A stretch of 64,000 bases of DNA, from assembly GCA_025266875.1 (NCBI GenBank), contig JALLLT010000001.1, forward strand, positions 310,001 through 374,000. Reading direction: 5' to 3'. Shown one piece after another: positions 46,188-58,855 of this stretch. Source of the DNA: Fennellomyces sp. T-0311. Lineage: Eukaryota > Mucoromycota > Mucoromycetes > Mucorales > Lichtheimiaceae. The notes beneath the pieces are model-generated. The model was given only the letters and a program-made list of their open reading frames with translations. It did not search any database and was not told where the DNA came from. Made by a program: the position numbers and the translations under genes. Each line of letters begins with the position of its first letter. Position 1 is the stretch's first letter.

Positions 46188-46990
46188 CTATAGTAGCGAC
46201 CTATCGCGCAGCTTTGAAGTGACTGCTTTTGTATGCGAAGGGAGGCGTTGGTACATAAGCCAATGCATGTCATAGATGGCAGTACACACGGCTGCTTCTA
46301 CGTCGCGGTTCTTGCTGTTGCTTCTAGTTTTGTAAATTGGACAGTGCTTGTTCATGCAAATCGAGGTTTCGTTGACATCCAGAAACACTGCACCAAAAAA
46401 AACAATAAACTCAATAAAAACGAGTTTTTGTCGGCAATAGCCAGAGTGTCCCTCCCTGCCGACCAACTGGAATCGTGATTTTTCTCCTTTTCCCCCCGTC
46501 ATCTGAAATATGGCAGTCGTATCGAGTCCAAAACTATGGACTGATGCTGGAAATATAGCACGTAAGAGCTCACGGGTAAACTTTTGGTATCCTGCAACAC
46601 GTTGGACGGCGTTGGATAGAGCAACCGAGGAAAGTTGGTCGGCAATGGTCTTCTTGATTTCCTTGGTTAGCATGAAGCAAGTAACCACCTTGTAAACGCG
46701 CTCGATGGTATCTAATCCGCGAGTAGTCAACTCTTTTTCTTCCTTCCATCGAACATTTGCCTCGGATCGTACAGTAAAAATATAACATGATCGATGAGCA
46801 TGGATTTAGTGTTAGTCACACGCTTGCGGACACGAGCTGCTGAAACATCCTTCTCATTCTCATTCGGAGCTTGAGCACTGGCTTCCTGTGCGCTTTTTTC
46901 GGGTGCAGTTGGGGTGTGGCCACACAAACTGGTACCGATCAGCAACCTATTGTATTGGTTTCGATGCAGAATGAAGATATGAAGAAGACA
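46188..46990 (-). pseudogene. Possible Fanzor/TnpB-like remnant (weak)
   Basis: Two overlapping minus-strand frames look coding. The first (about 46990-46735) holds APNENEKDVSAARVRKRV and SMLIDHVIFLLYDPRQMFDG. The second (46730-46188) holds TIERVYKVVTCFMLTKEI and a C-terminal block with TSICMNKHCPIYK and, 10 residues on, NRDVEAAV, then a basic tail to the stop at 46188. C-x4-C followed by NRD..AA is the arrangement of the zinc ribbon and RuvC-III aspartate in TnpB/Fanzor nucleases, which are frequent in Mucoromycota. The two frames are offset by one base at an A-rich run near 46735, and the RuvC-I and RuvC-II motifs were not found. This is a fragment at best, and the family call is inference. 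Confidence 0.35.
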
Positions 46991-48106
46991 AGAGATCATC
47001 CAACATTCAAGTTGTTTATGATCGGTATTATGCGATACGAAAACAACTAGTAGAGAAATTTTACTTTTTAGATAGGTTGGCATACATGGTCGCACCGAAG
47101 AAACGTATAGAGGACACTTTTGTATGTGGCTATAGGATGAGATCCAGCTTAGGTACCTATTTCGAGGTATAGAACTACCGGTGTATAGGCAAAATTGGGA
47201 AAATACAAGGCTACTCGAACCTACTGGAGAAAAGTTCGACATTGATGAGGTTCCTGACACATTTGATATCGCATGGCATGTGGCACCGCAGCCCTGCTCA
47301 AGTATCCAATGACACGACTATTAATGCCTGATCGAAGGACCCACAGCACCTTTCCGCCCATCAAGGCACACGACACGCTGTGCTACCCATAGACACTAGG
47401 GAAGAATGGGGCTTGTTTAACAGCATTGCCATGGACTTTTTCGACCCAGAGAATCCAGATAGGACCATATATGATGATTCGCTAAAGCAGGGAACTCTGT
47501 GCACAGCAATGGTCGCACTATATATTAGTTTCCTCGCTATCTACGTGTCCATACAATAAAATGAATCCATAATCAAGTCATGTCGTACTAAAGATAGTCA
47601 AGGAGCACTCCATCGCTCAAACTGATGCACTCAGGTTATGTGATATCAATGAGCTTTACGGCTGCTTCAATCGTGCTGCACTTACGCTTACACGCGCGTA
47701 TCTACTGCTGCTATGATTTTCAGCCGTGTTTTGAAGCAGGAACTGGCAATGTTATTGTGGAAGTGCCACGTATCGTTGTCTAGGAGTGCTCGTTGCCGCT
47801 TGGTCGGATGAAAAAGTGGACTATAAAGCTGTGTACAATTTATTGCAGTTTTTGTTCAGGCTGCGCACTTTTGTGTTTAAGCACCATGTTCCAAAGACTA
47901 CATATGTATTGCTCCGCCGGTGGTTGGGTACCATTCTATGCCCATGGCTCGTAATATAACACAAAGACTTGGCCGCATGATCTTCCGGTATGCACGATAT
48001 GGTATGGGATTGAACGTTCATACCAAATATAGAAATTGACGTCACAGCGCTGCCATCCAAAGTCCCACAGGATGTCGCCTTTTCGCACTACTTCATTGTC
48101 TCAGCA
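46991..48106 (+). pseudogene. Decayed plus-strand coding fragments
   Basis: Plus-strand stretches look coding but are broken by stops: FRGIELPVYRQNWENTRLLE and DEVPDTFDIAWHVAPQP near 47155-47310, and EEWGLFNSIAMDFFDPENPD near 47400-47480. No family recognised. They end before the TAF1 start at 48107, so the TAF1 promoter probably lies within the last few hundred bases. Confidence 0.3.
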
Positions 48107-51100
48107 ATGTCTTTGGCTGGTTACCTCTTTGGAAATGTTGATGAGCAAGGACGCCTCGACAATGACTTGGATGAGGTGAATAAAACAATGATCATCAGTA
48201 TAGTGCTGACAATGACTGATCCGTTTTTTTAAAAAACAAAGGAATTGAGAGAGTCATTGCAACATGTGGATTCGGGTGTCATTTCAAAGATCTTTAACAC
48301 GGATACATTTGGACTTGCGCATGGCGAAAATGACGAAAACGTAGAAGAATCGACTGAGCAGGATCAACCACAGTTACAACCCACGACGCATGCTTCGGAT
48401 GCTATTGATTATTCAGATTTCAACGAAACGGTACCCGATGACCAGATCTTTTCTGAGAAATACTATCGACGCGGCATGGGTATTGTGCAAACCAAAGCGC
48501 AACAACCAAAGTCTCGGCTTCGTTTTGTGAGCGACAATTACGATGACGAAGAAGAAGAAGAAGAAATCCAACCTAAAATCGAACAACAACCTCTTACGAT
48601 ACCACCCACGGCGCTGGTTGGCATGATGCCTCAACAACAACCTTTACTGCAGCCACCGGAATTACCGCGAAAAGTCGATATCAAGGAACTATTTCCTGCG
48701 TTTGAACAGGGCAAGGTGCTCAAGTTTTCCGAATTATTCATGACCAAATTGAATCGTCGACCGAAGCTGTTGCCCAATAAAAGAGGCAAGTCGTGTCTGT
48801 GGTGTGCGTGTGTGCGTCTGAATTGAATCTGATTTAGGTGCTTAGTGATCTTTGGTGATGGATACGAGTATGAGGTGGAGCGAGATGAACGCATGCTTTT
48901 TGCGCGACCCAAGAAAGTGGAACGGGCGCGTTGGGAACATGGCAAGGCGCCTGCCAAGCGACGAAAATTGGATGTGGCGCCAGAAGACGAGTATCATATC
49001 AGTGAAAGCGAGAGCGAGAGTGAAGAGTTGTCGGATGACGAAGTTGATGTGGTTAGTTACACGCTTTCCTTTCTTTTCTTGACCGGTTCAACTCATTTTT
49101 TTTAAATGGTGCAGCCTTACGTGACCGAGACACCGCCAATTGATGTGGAGAACAACCGGTTGTACCATTCGGTGATGTTGGATAACTGGGAAGATCGGAT
49201 CGAATGGGGTGACAGCGACGATCAAAAGGGCGATGGCGAGGATACGGCGCCGGAGGTGAGACCGGGGATATGTTCTAGTAAGCGTGTACTAAAAAAGCCA
49301 GGGCAGTCTGTTGTATCAAAACACCTGAACCGTCAACTCGAAGACGGAGACTGGCTCGATGCGATCATTTGGGACCGAGAAAAGCCCAACAGCGCGTTTC
49401 TCAAAATCGACCTGGATCTCAACGACCCCAACATGTTATTCGATTGCGAAGAAGTGGAAGCGACCAAGGCACAGCTGGTGGAAGCCAAGCAAGTCAAGAA
49501 GGGTCGAAAGCCACTGCCCAAACCATTACCGAAGATCCCCATCATCTACAGCACCGACGAACCTCACAACAAACTTCCTCTCAACCGATTCAACTTGTCC
49601 AACGACAAATTCTACGACTCGCATTACACCGGCCGTCTTGTTCGCGTGCGGCAAACCTTTGGCCAATTGGTCGTGCAGCATGCCTTGCCTGCTCTCAAAC
49701 TGCATCCCGTCTTTGTAAGTTTGTTTGCGTGATTGCGAGAGGTCCGCTGAAATGCTTAAATTCCTGTGGTGTATAGTACAAAACCCGCCTATCCAAAGCT
49801 GAACTTCGTTCGTTCCACCGGCCGTTGGTGCAAATACCGCCCAATTCCGATATCCAGTTCTCGCGTGTCAAGGTCAGCAAGAAGAAGAAAAAGGACAAGA
49901 AGAAGGGTTATGTGGATGCCATGCGAAGTACAAAAGACTTGTCGCTCAAGGACAATGCGCCGTTTGTGCTGCTAGAGTTCTCGGAAGAACATCCTCCCAT
50001 CATCTCCAACATTGGCATGGGTACCTTGATCATAAATTACTATCGAAAGACAGAGCCAAAGGATGAACACGTGCCTTCGGTAAGTGTTTGCAGCAATAAT
50101 GGCTTGCATAAAAGCGGCATAGCATTCAACCATGGCATAGAGTGATATTGGCGAGCCATTTGTTCTCGATATCGGCGACACATCACCGTTCATGAACTTT
50201 GGCAACGTCGTGCCTGGGCAGACTATACCCGTTCTATACAACAATCTGATCCGCGCGCCGCTGTTCCGACACGAAGTGAAGAGCACCGACTTTTTGTTTG
50301 TCAAGAGCACGTACAAAGGCAATACCAAATACTATATCCGGGAAATCCCTGCCATTTTCACCGTGGGACAAACGTATCCAGTGCAAGAAGTACCTGGACC
50401 GCATTCGCGCAAAGTGACCACCACCATCAAGAACCGATTGCAAGTGGTTGCGTATCGGCTGATCAAAAAGAACCCCTTGTATCGGTTGAAAATGAGCAAA
50501 CTGGCGCAAAAGTTCCCCGAATACACCGACATCCAGATCCGACAGCGCTTGAAGGAGTTTTTGGAATTCCATCGTCGAAGCAAGGATGGCGGTGGCGGCT
50601 ATTGGAAGACAAGAGGCAGCGGTGAGCCGCCCACAGAAGAGGATTTGCGCAAGATGGTTACACCCGAAATGGTGTGTTTGTACGAAAGCATGCTGGTTGG
50701 TGAGCGGCATTTGCAGGATTTGGGTTATGGTGATGTCAATGATGATGAAGAGACCGGCGAAGGGGATTCCAAACTGGAAGTCGAACAGCAGTTGGCTCCT
50801 TGGTTCGCTACTCGCAACTTTATCAATGCTACCCAGGGGAAGGCCATGTTAAAGCTGTATGGTGCAGGTGATCCCACAGGAAGGGGCGAAGGTTTCAGTT
50901 TTATTCGTGTCTCTATGAAGGATATTTTCTTGCGAGCAGGTGAATCTGCCGAAGAAAAGCTTGGTACGTTGCAATATCGTTCTTCTTTCCTCTGGCGCCT
51001 AATTCACTTTTTGGTGTAGCCCAAATTGAACAACGACCAAAGAGTGCCCATCGATACAATGTTGCCGAGCAACAGCAAATTTATCGTGAAGAGGTAACTA

Positions 51101-52010
51101 TAGGTGACTCGAGTAAAAAAAAGAAAAACAGTTTTTTATTTAACCCGTCATCTAGATTGCTCGTATCTGGAAGGCACAGTTGGAAGCACTTTCATTCAAG
51201 AATGAGCCGGATTTATCAGATAATGAAGGCGAAGGTGAAAGCGAAGCAGACGATATATCGCGTGAGGTGTATCATGCCGACAGTCCCATGGCAGCCTCTC
51301 CAGCACCGTACGGTCGACGATACGAACGTGCGCAGTCTGAAACGGTTGATGACGATGAAGTTTCAGTGACTGGAAGTTTGAGTTCGCGGACAAGCTATCA
51401 TGTCAATAATCCCAACAAGCACTTGATTATTCGACGATTGATGCGACAAAAGAACGGCGAAAGTTCGTGGGTTCAAGAAGTTGTTCGTGATCCAGTGGTT
51501 ATCAAGTCTTATTTGCGACAGCGCCAGATGATTGAGGAAGAAGCAACAAGGTAAAGAAAGGAAAGTGGCAAGTGGGTGGCAAGCATGGAACTGAACAAAA
51601 TGTGATCTAGCACGGAGGCATTGGAGCCTACGGATGATGCCGAAAAGAATGCAAGAATGAAGAAGCGTATTCAAGATCAACTTGCCAAATTGAAACGCAA
51701 TGCTGAACGACGAAGACAACGACAGCTCGCCAAACAAGCTGCATTGGCGGAAAACCCCGTGCTTGGATTGATCCGCGGCAAGCGAGAAGGTGCTATGCGT
51801 CGCTGCGGCAACTGCGGACAATTGGGACACATGAAGACCAACAAGAACTGTCCAATGTTTAATGTGGTGAATAATATCAACAACAATGCTGCTGCTGCTG
51901 CTGCTGCCGGAGGAGGAACACCCACCCCCGCATCAGCTTCAGCAACACCTCCAATTCCACCTGCCAATGCATCGCCTGGCGGTGCGCCACCTCCTCCCGC
52001 TGTTAAATAG
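48107..52010 (+). CDS. TAF1: Transcription initiation factor TFIID subunit 1 (TAF1)
   Basis: Largest TFIID subunit, the scaffold that contacts TBP and promoters. It starts MSLAGYLFGNVDEQGRLDND, the N-terminal TBP-binding-type opening. The acidic region has a run of Glu near 48550, and a DUF3591 core extends from about 49110 to 50960. Characteristic blocks are NWEDRIEWGDSD, FYDSHYTGRLVRVRQTFGQL, FVLDIGDTSPFMNFGNV, LFRHEVKSTDFLFVKSTYK, and APWFATRNFINATQGKAMLK. A C-terminal CCHC zinc knuckle (CGNCGQLGHMKTNKNC) precedes an Ala/Pro-rich tail and the stop at 52008-52010. About nine exons give about 1140 residues. No bromodomain is present, as in other fungi. The first exon is 69 nt (48107-48175). 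Confidence 0.93.
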
Positions 52011-52055
52011 TCTCTCTTGTTTTATTATTATTATTATTATGGAACAAAAAACGCA

Positions 52056-53181
52056 TCATTTTTTCATCTCGCGTATGCATCGATCACATTGGCAATCGAA
52101 ATAGTAATCCTCGCGCAGTTTCTGACGACGGGCAGAGACAGGCAGCGATGCATCAATGTAAGATATGGTGAGCGGGTCACCTGCACTGACAGGTCGGATG
52201 GTTCGGATAAGCATGGGCCGAAAAGTCCCACGGGGTTGGGAAAAGACGTTTGGGTAGTAACGGATGATTTCGCCATCAGGTTGCTGTTGGTCCATTAGTT
52301 CAGACGCCAGGTCTTCTGGTTGCTCAGCAAGCTGATCCGCCTCGCAGTTGTTATTGCAATCATGATTAAACAGGGAGGCCATGGGAAAGAGTGCTACGTA
52401 CTTGAAACAATAAGCAAGTCATTTTTTGCAAGCTATACGCACTGTATGTGTGTACTACCTCGTGCCACTGGGTCACTTTTGCCATCCAAATATATCCCAA
52501 AGCCGTTGGACTCGATTTTGGAGATGAGATGCATCACTTCCTCTTGTTCGTGTTTGAGCTGTGTTTCCAGAAACTGCTGGATCCGTTTCCAGTCCTGCTT
52601 GACGTCCGTTGACCAGTCATTGTAGTGCGATTCAAGCTGCTGCACGCCCTGGTAGTCTTGGTGGCCAAGATCACGTTGCCAATACACTAAGAGGACGAGC
52701 TTGGCAACGCTTTTTTCGTGGCGGTCGACTTTTTTTAACGTGGCCAATTTGCGGAGTGCAGGACATATCCAGGAGTCGGCATGGTCGGTCATGTATGTCT
52801 GGCTGCATTCTTGGCTGCAAAAGTAAACCTGATCACAGTCATGACAGTGGAGTGAGAAAAACCGAGTCGGATGAACACAGAGACAGCGTGCACACAGACG
52901 TTTTTTGAAACTGTCAAAGATTGCTTATTTTTTCATACGTAATTGCTCTAGCCAATTCTTCGCTTTTTTTTTCTACCTGTCGCATATGGTTGTACCTTTG
53001 AAAGGGGCGTTTTTTTTAGTGCCTTTAGTTTTTGGACAACGTATCGTTTTGTTTCTTCTGTTGCCCTTACATCAAATAGAGTTGTGCCTGCGGCTAAATT
53101 CTCTTTTGCAATAAACTCACGCCCTTTCGAGGGGCTTGCACGTACAAGGATGGGCAATGACGACGGCAATGCAATGGTCAT
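52056..53181 (-). CDS. Second SET-MYND protein (SMYD-like)
   Basis: Putative lysine methyltransferase or reader, unrelated in detail to the first SMYD-like gene. It starts MTIALPSSLPILVRASPSKG, followed by SET-N sequence REFIAKENLAAGTTLFD. A probable 19-nt exon (VQPYAT) lies near 53003-52985. The MYND finger follows (CARCLCVHP, CHDCDQVYFCSQECSQTYM). The SET core has ASLFNHDCNNNCEAD, with the NH motif intact, and DPLTISYIDAS, and the post-SET cysteines CQCDRC are next to the end IREMKK, stop at 52056. The exon before the MYND part joins one base out of phase at an A6 run (52906-52901), so one indel or an unseen splice choice is implied. The 3' end lies 45 bp from the convergent TAF1 stop. Confidence 0.82.
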
Positions 53182-53262
53182 TTCGGTTTTTGAAAGGAAT
53201 TAAGAAAAATGTTTTTTTTATTATAAGCGGAGGTCGGAGAGGTTATGAGGATATGCAATTTG

Positions 53263-53618
53263 TTAAGCTTGTAAAGAGTCATGATGGTAAAGAGGAGGCA
53301 AAAGCTTTGCATTGCCAACGGGCGTAAAGGCCGATCTGCGAGTGGTTGGCACTGGCGTAATGGGCGCTGTAGGCTCTTCGCTTGATGATGATGCAGCATG
53401 GCTAAACAACAATAACAACCGGTGGTGAGATAGAGCTTAAAAAAATGAAAGTGTAAATAATAACGTACGTATGGTACTTTTCGTGTCTGGACAATGTCGT
53501 TTTGCGTGTGAATGATTTCCGACATACTTTGCATAGATACGGCCGGAACCCACTGTGTACTCGACGATGTCGCGCTAACGATGATGACTTTACAAGCGCA
53601 TTAATAAGGTACATGTGA

Positions 53619-53651
<33 letters not shown>

Positions 53652-53917
53652 CTTACATCGCTGAATGATCGTTGGCAAGTTTCGAGTTCGCAAACGTGTG
53701 GTCGTTCACCCGTATGCGTGCGTCTGTGTACAGTTTTAGCTGATCGCTGTATAAATTGCTTATTGCACCCGGGCCAGTCGCAGCGATACGGGCGCTCTCC
53801 AGTATGAATGCGTTCATGACGTGCCAAGTCTGACCGACGCACAAAAGATTTTTGACAATCGTCGAATCGACACTCGTAACGGCGATCTGTGAGATAGAGA
53901 AGCTGCGCAACATCCAT
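53263..53917 (-). CDS. C2H2 zinc-finger protein with four fingers, three exons
   Basis: DNA-binding protein of about 170 residues, almost entirely fingers. It starts MDVAQLLYLTDRRYECRFDD. Fingers are YECRFDDCQKSFVRRSDLAR, YRCDWPGCNKQFIQRSAKTV, HVCELETCQRSFSD plus SSSLARHRRVH, and YLCKVCRKSFTRKTTLSRHE, with classic HTGERP linkers between the first three. An intron containing a (CA)n repeat splits finger 3. A second intron (GTACGT donor near 53470, TTTAG acceptor near 53403) adds a tail rich in Ser, Thr and Pro (SSSSEEPTAPITPVPTTRRS) ending at 53263. No activation domain was recognised. The CX4C spacing of fingers 1-3 and CX2C of finger 4 resemble fungal ZAP1- or GLI-like arrays, but no close family is claimed. 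Confidence 0.85.
53619..53649. repeat. (TG)n microsatellite inside a zinc-finger gene intron
   Basis: About 15 TG units, (CA)n on the coding strand, near the 5' end of the intron that splits finger 3 of the C2H2 gene. Confidence 0.9.
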
Positions 53918-56900
53918 GTTTTTTGAGAGAAAGTAAGAAGAAGAGAAAGAAATGGAAAAGAACGGAAAAAGGGCCGCACTTTATATTTATACATATTAAC
54001 AGTGATGCTAATCCTGTCACAGGACCGTTTTATATATATACTCAACCTTGACATATGTGTTTCAAATTGTCGGCTCAGTGTGGCTATACTGCACTATTGT
54101 GAATCGCCATACCCTTCCCCCCTATATCCCGTACCGCAAAAAAATATCACGTTTTCTCCCTTTTTTTTATAGAGTCATGGGGGTTCTATAAATGACGGTA
54201 GTGTAATATGTGATCAAAATAAACAACATAAACAAGATAAAACGACGACCTTCGTTATGCACGAGGCGTTATGACGAACGAGAATATAAACAAAGGCCCG
54301 TGCATGTGGTACAACGCAGTTGATTCCTCATTTGTTTCCAATTCAATCTTTCCGATCTTGATTGCACCATGTTTTTCATTGTTGTTCATCAAATGTGGCG
54401 TTTTTCTAATGCGCAGCAGTACGCACTTTTTCCCTCTCTCCCGAAAACATTTTTTTGAAACTTTTGACAACCTCGATGGTGTCTGAATGGCCGAAAGAAC
54501 TCCGACCTTGAGGGTTTGTTGAACAACAACCATATTTAAGCTCGAAAGAATCAGTGCGGGCACCTGCCTGATACAAAGAAAATATTAATAATTGCCATAC
54601 CGAGAAAACCATCACCATTTTTTTTATATCGTCATAGGAACGCTCATATCGCTTGACTCATTCATACATGTTTTTTTAGAAAAAAGTACAACATTTATAC
54701 GCCACACAAAAGCACTAAATATGTTTAGACACGTTTTTCTTATAATGCCGAACCTTCGAGCGCGCGTCTTTATTATATACTGTTTATCCGGAAAGGTATG
54801 CGTGATGTTAGTTAATTTATGCGCAATCCGACATGTTGGATATTTCATCACAATCCAAACACGGTTGAAAAGTGAATCAAGCTGAAAGCACAGACATATC
54901 GATCGAAAAAAAAAGTTAGTGTCAGCATTCCAGAACAAGTCATTATTTTTTGAAAGTGACAAAAGAAAAAGTGATCCATGCATATCGCCTGTACTTCAGT
55001 GGAAGCTTTGATCCTATGTAATGGTGACCAAGTAATTGTTTTTGTGTGTCACTTTCTCTTAACAGTGGGCACAGACCGGCTACTGCATCACAAGACCGAT
55101 TAGCCAATCGAAACCCCTCTTTATTAAACATATCCAAGTTTGACCTTCTGTTCGCATACGTAGGGAAACCTTTTTCGGCTATAAATGACTGCTAGCTTCA
55201 GCCGTCATCTGAGAATGCAAGCGATCAAATCAAAATTACTCATAAAATCTCTCATTCACAAGGAAAAGGCTCGGATAGACGTTATTGAACATTATCAATA
55301 CAAGAATGATAGTCAAGAGGACGCGTGTTTTAGTATTAGGTAACCGGTACTTGTATGTCTTTGCACATATGATGATGTTTACTGTCATACATTAATGCAA
55401 ATCCTTGGGCTGATCAGTGGCCGATCACATGCTTCTCTTCTATATTTATGCACCCCAAATGAACCAGCAATCGCGATAACTATATGAAACGTAACAATAT
55501 TTTATATTCTTGGCTTACGTTTTAGTCGCAACCGTCCTTGTCAATTAAACTTTTACACAGCCAGGCTTTATGCCACGAGGTACAAATTGAACAAGAACGA
55601 GCTCTGTTCTTAATGATGCCGCTAAAGATATATACTGATTTAACCGTGAATGAATAATGTACAGTATGTATTGTAACAATCAGTAGTTGTACACTTGTCA
55701 CGGAAAGTCAAAAAAAGATGTTGGTACATGAGAGTTCGTAGCTTGGCGTACACACCCCAACAATGCAATGGAAAACGTAAGAAGAATATCCGGAAATGCT
55801 TTATTGATCTCTACGTAAAGATGGAATCACTGGCTTATTATGTGATGAGTAACTTCACAGAACAAGTTATTGGGCCTGTTTGCAATTAAGTGGGATGGAT
55901 GGCAACATTCGTTATAAACATAGCAACAGTTGGTAAAAACAAAGGAGTTTATTGGAATTATGGGATAAAGTATCTGATGGTCAACTGCAGAAATGTGGTA
56001 TGCACTCCATTGCTTTTGACTTTTCATGTTTCTTTACCACTGTCATATGTTCTTGTACCTATTATCTCGTTCTCCCCGAATTAGCTTCTCATGTCCTGGA
56101 AGTATCAAGTTGATGTGAGATCAGTTGGATATCTCCCAATATGTTTTAAATTACATAATGCGACCATTACCATCATCATGTTCCGTGATAATCCATTTCT
56201 CCTCCAGATATCTTTGATTCTGTTTCTACAAATGTTAACCATGAGTCGGATAAGAAGAACATTAGAGCAAGCTTTGAGTTTTGTCGTCAAAATGCAATGT
56301 ACGCTCGTCAGCTAGGTCTCGAGAAAATTATAGACTGTGGGTCATCACTTTCGGTCACATATTACATCTCTGCTCGATGTTGCTTCAACAGTGAACGTTG
56401 CTCCACTTTTGGCACCGGCTCAGTCTTGTGTGTTGTCAATCAAACTCGATACACCAAAGGATCGTCATAGCTAACAAGGTTCTGTGGCATACATAACCGA
56501 TGCTTATGCAGAGTTTACGACGCATCATATACCCATATATTCCACAGTAAACTGTTATCATTTAAAGAAATCGACATTGATAACTGTGCATCATTGACGG
56601 GTCCTCATCCTGTATACTCAAAGCATCTGTAGCTGCCCGTACGTCGAATTTCTGGAAGTCTAATCGCGTCTAAGCGCCGATCGGAATAAAGCGTTCACTG
56701 GTAAGGTGCTCATTGCAACATCAAAACTCGATGACGTTAGCGAAATTTTTTAAAATTATTGGTCTTTGATATATATTACGGTCGGCATCCTCAAGTTTAT
56801 AGCGGTTCAGAAATACTACTCTTTTTTTTCAGTGAACTTGCCATTATCGTCATCATCCCACCCTGTGAGGATGGCTCCTTCTAGGTTTGCAGAAAAAAGG

Positions 56901-58855
56901 TTGACAAAGTGGACACAGTGTTGAATTCTCGGATAATTGCGGGTCTGCCAATACTTTCGAGTTTAGTTGCCTTTGAAGCGCTCATAGAAAAGTCAATGAA
57001 CCGATTGTATGGGCCATGTTTAATAGAAAGGATCGCGAGCAGTGGATGGATCAGAAACGAGGATAACCGAAGAGTTCATTAAGAGATTACACTATCGTTT
57101 CGCTGTAAATGCAGAGAATCTAGAATAATATGAGTAAGCGAAGGTGTGGAAGAACGAGTTAAGAGTTTAAAGTGCATCCTGTGCCAAAACAAGGAGGATG
57201 ATGCTGATATGGCGGCATGTAAAATTCTTTGAACGAATAGTCGCTACTGCAGGTGAATTGCTTGAAAGCTTAGGTACGATTGATCCAATAACCCATGTAG
57301 TTCGCTTGTGCAGTAAAGTTATAACCACGCAAGAAGATAGTGCTTACATAGGTACAAGTACTCGTTAAATAATCAACACGCTATGAACAGCACTAAGGGA
57401 GCATCGTTTGAAAAAGCCTGCGGAGCTGGTATGCGTTGAGATATAAGTGAATTAAAAATCGAGCTCGAATCAATCCGCGTAAGCAACAGAGACTTCCAAG
57501 AGCAAGGTATGAAAAATACCTGGGTGTCAGAAGTACACGCGTATTGACTACTTTAGAATTTCATCCAGAGAAACTGCCAATTTGATGCATACATTTGCAA
57601 AGTGGAAGAGTTGCTCCCTTGCGAATTTGTGCGACATTGATGTGAATATCGAGTGCGCCAGTGACATAGAAGGCTACACAAGGTCGAGGAAGCAAATACG
57701 TACAATCACTTCATTTGCTCTGCCGACTAATGTGATTCAAGTGTTATGGGATAGTGTTTGGTGTATCAGGATTCCTAAAGAATCTGGTTTCAATGGTCCT
57801 ATGCCTACAAGAAGCAACATTCAGTGAACTTGAATCCGCTCGTATTCTAGGATCATCGATGACATCTTTGATACCAGAAGAGATGTTCAATTATTTGGAA
57901 CGAGGAGTGTACGAGTTATTCAAGACTAATTATCTGTAGTGGCCGCATACATAAGCGACAATGCATCGAGGGATTGGGCAGACTACAAGTTCAAATTGAT
58001 GCTAGCAGCCGCTAATGTCGGCTATGCGAATCAATTCCACCAGACAGCCCCAAACTTTGTGCCACGGCAGTCCATTCTTTCTAAAACAAGTCATGGGATG
58101 TAGTACCTTAGGGCGTAAACCTTAATCAGGTTCGGATACTTTATGTACTTCGCCTGTAAATGCCATGAAAGTGACGTGCTAGTTAATGCAACTGTAATTA
58201 TTCTGAGCATGTTAACAATGTGGTATGGTTTGATGGAAAAAGACTTTTAACTAACGAAAGCTACTCTCGATCCATACTGATGATGAGTCGAGACGATTGA
58301 TTGAGGAGGACGCTTCCATATCATAACCATAGATTAAGATTATCGCCGAGATGTCACACGAAAGTAAGCCCTCTTTGATATCCGGACCTGGATCAGGGTT
58401 TCGATGTTGCACAGAACAGAAGGTGTGCACAGTTGCTGATATCGTAATAATAAGAATGGATGTGACGAAGGCCGTGGTAGAAAGTCATGGGGAATGGGTG
58501 ATAGCATGTCGAGAATGTAACAACGAAATATATCATTTTATACCTGTGCAAGAGGCAAGAAGCTGAAAGTGAGTTACGGATAACAAAAGTGGAATGACAT
58601 TCGATACTATCATCCATTGGATTCCGTTGTAGTGTTTTGCTCGATGGTGGTCTGAAAAGTAGGCGCCATGTTTGACTTTTGCTTACGTATGTGCGTAATC
58701 GTTCCAAACAAACCCTTTCGCATTGCCAACCATAAAGGTTGGATGGATTTGGCAACGGAAGCACGTATGACAAAATGAACGATATTAAGTGTAAAGTAAT
58801 TTTATTAAAGAAGCATAGGTATACAGAAAAAAAGGGCATAAAAAGTGCATATAGA
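53918..58855. other. Gene-poor tract of about 4.9 kb with decayed fragments
   Basis: 53918-54100 is the probable promoter of the C2H2 gene, with pyrimidine runs. From 54100 to about 56200 I see only short frames without domains. From about 56200 on, coding-like fragments with stops appear (separate entry). No tRNA or repeat array seen. Confidence 0.5.
56200..58566 (+). pseudogene. Decayed multi-fragment gene copy, family unknown
   Basis: Plus-strand stretches with coding-like composition change frame repeatedly: SDKKNIRASFEFCRQNAMYA near 56245, HTFAKWKSCSLANLCDIDVN near 57590, FSELESARILGSSMTSLIPE near 57820, and MSHESKPSLISGPGSGFRCC near 58351. Frame changes and stops between them do not look like clean introns. 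The composition and gradual loss of frame suggest an old copy of a multi-exon gene, possibly of a dispersed family. No domain was recognised. Confidence 0.3.

Noticed and set aside
53619..53649. TG repeat as a regulatory or CRISPR-like array
   Set aside because: Simple dinucleotide microsatellite inside an intron; no spacers.
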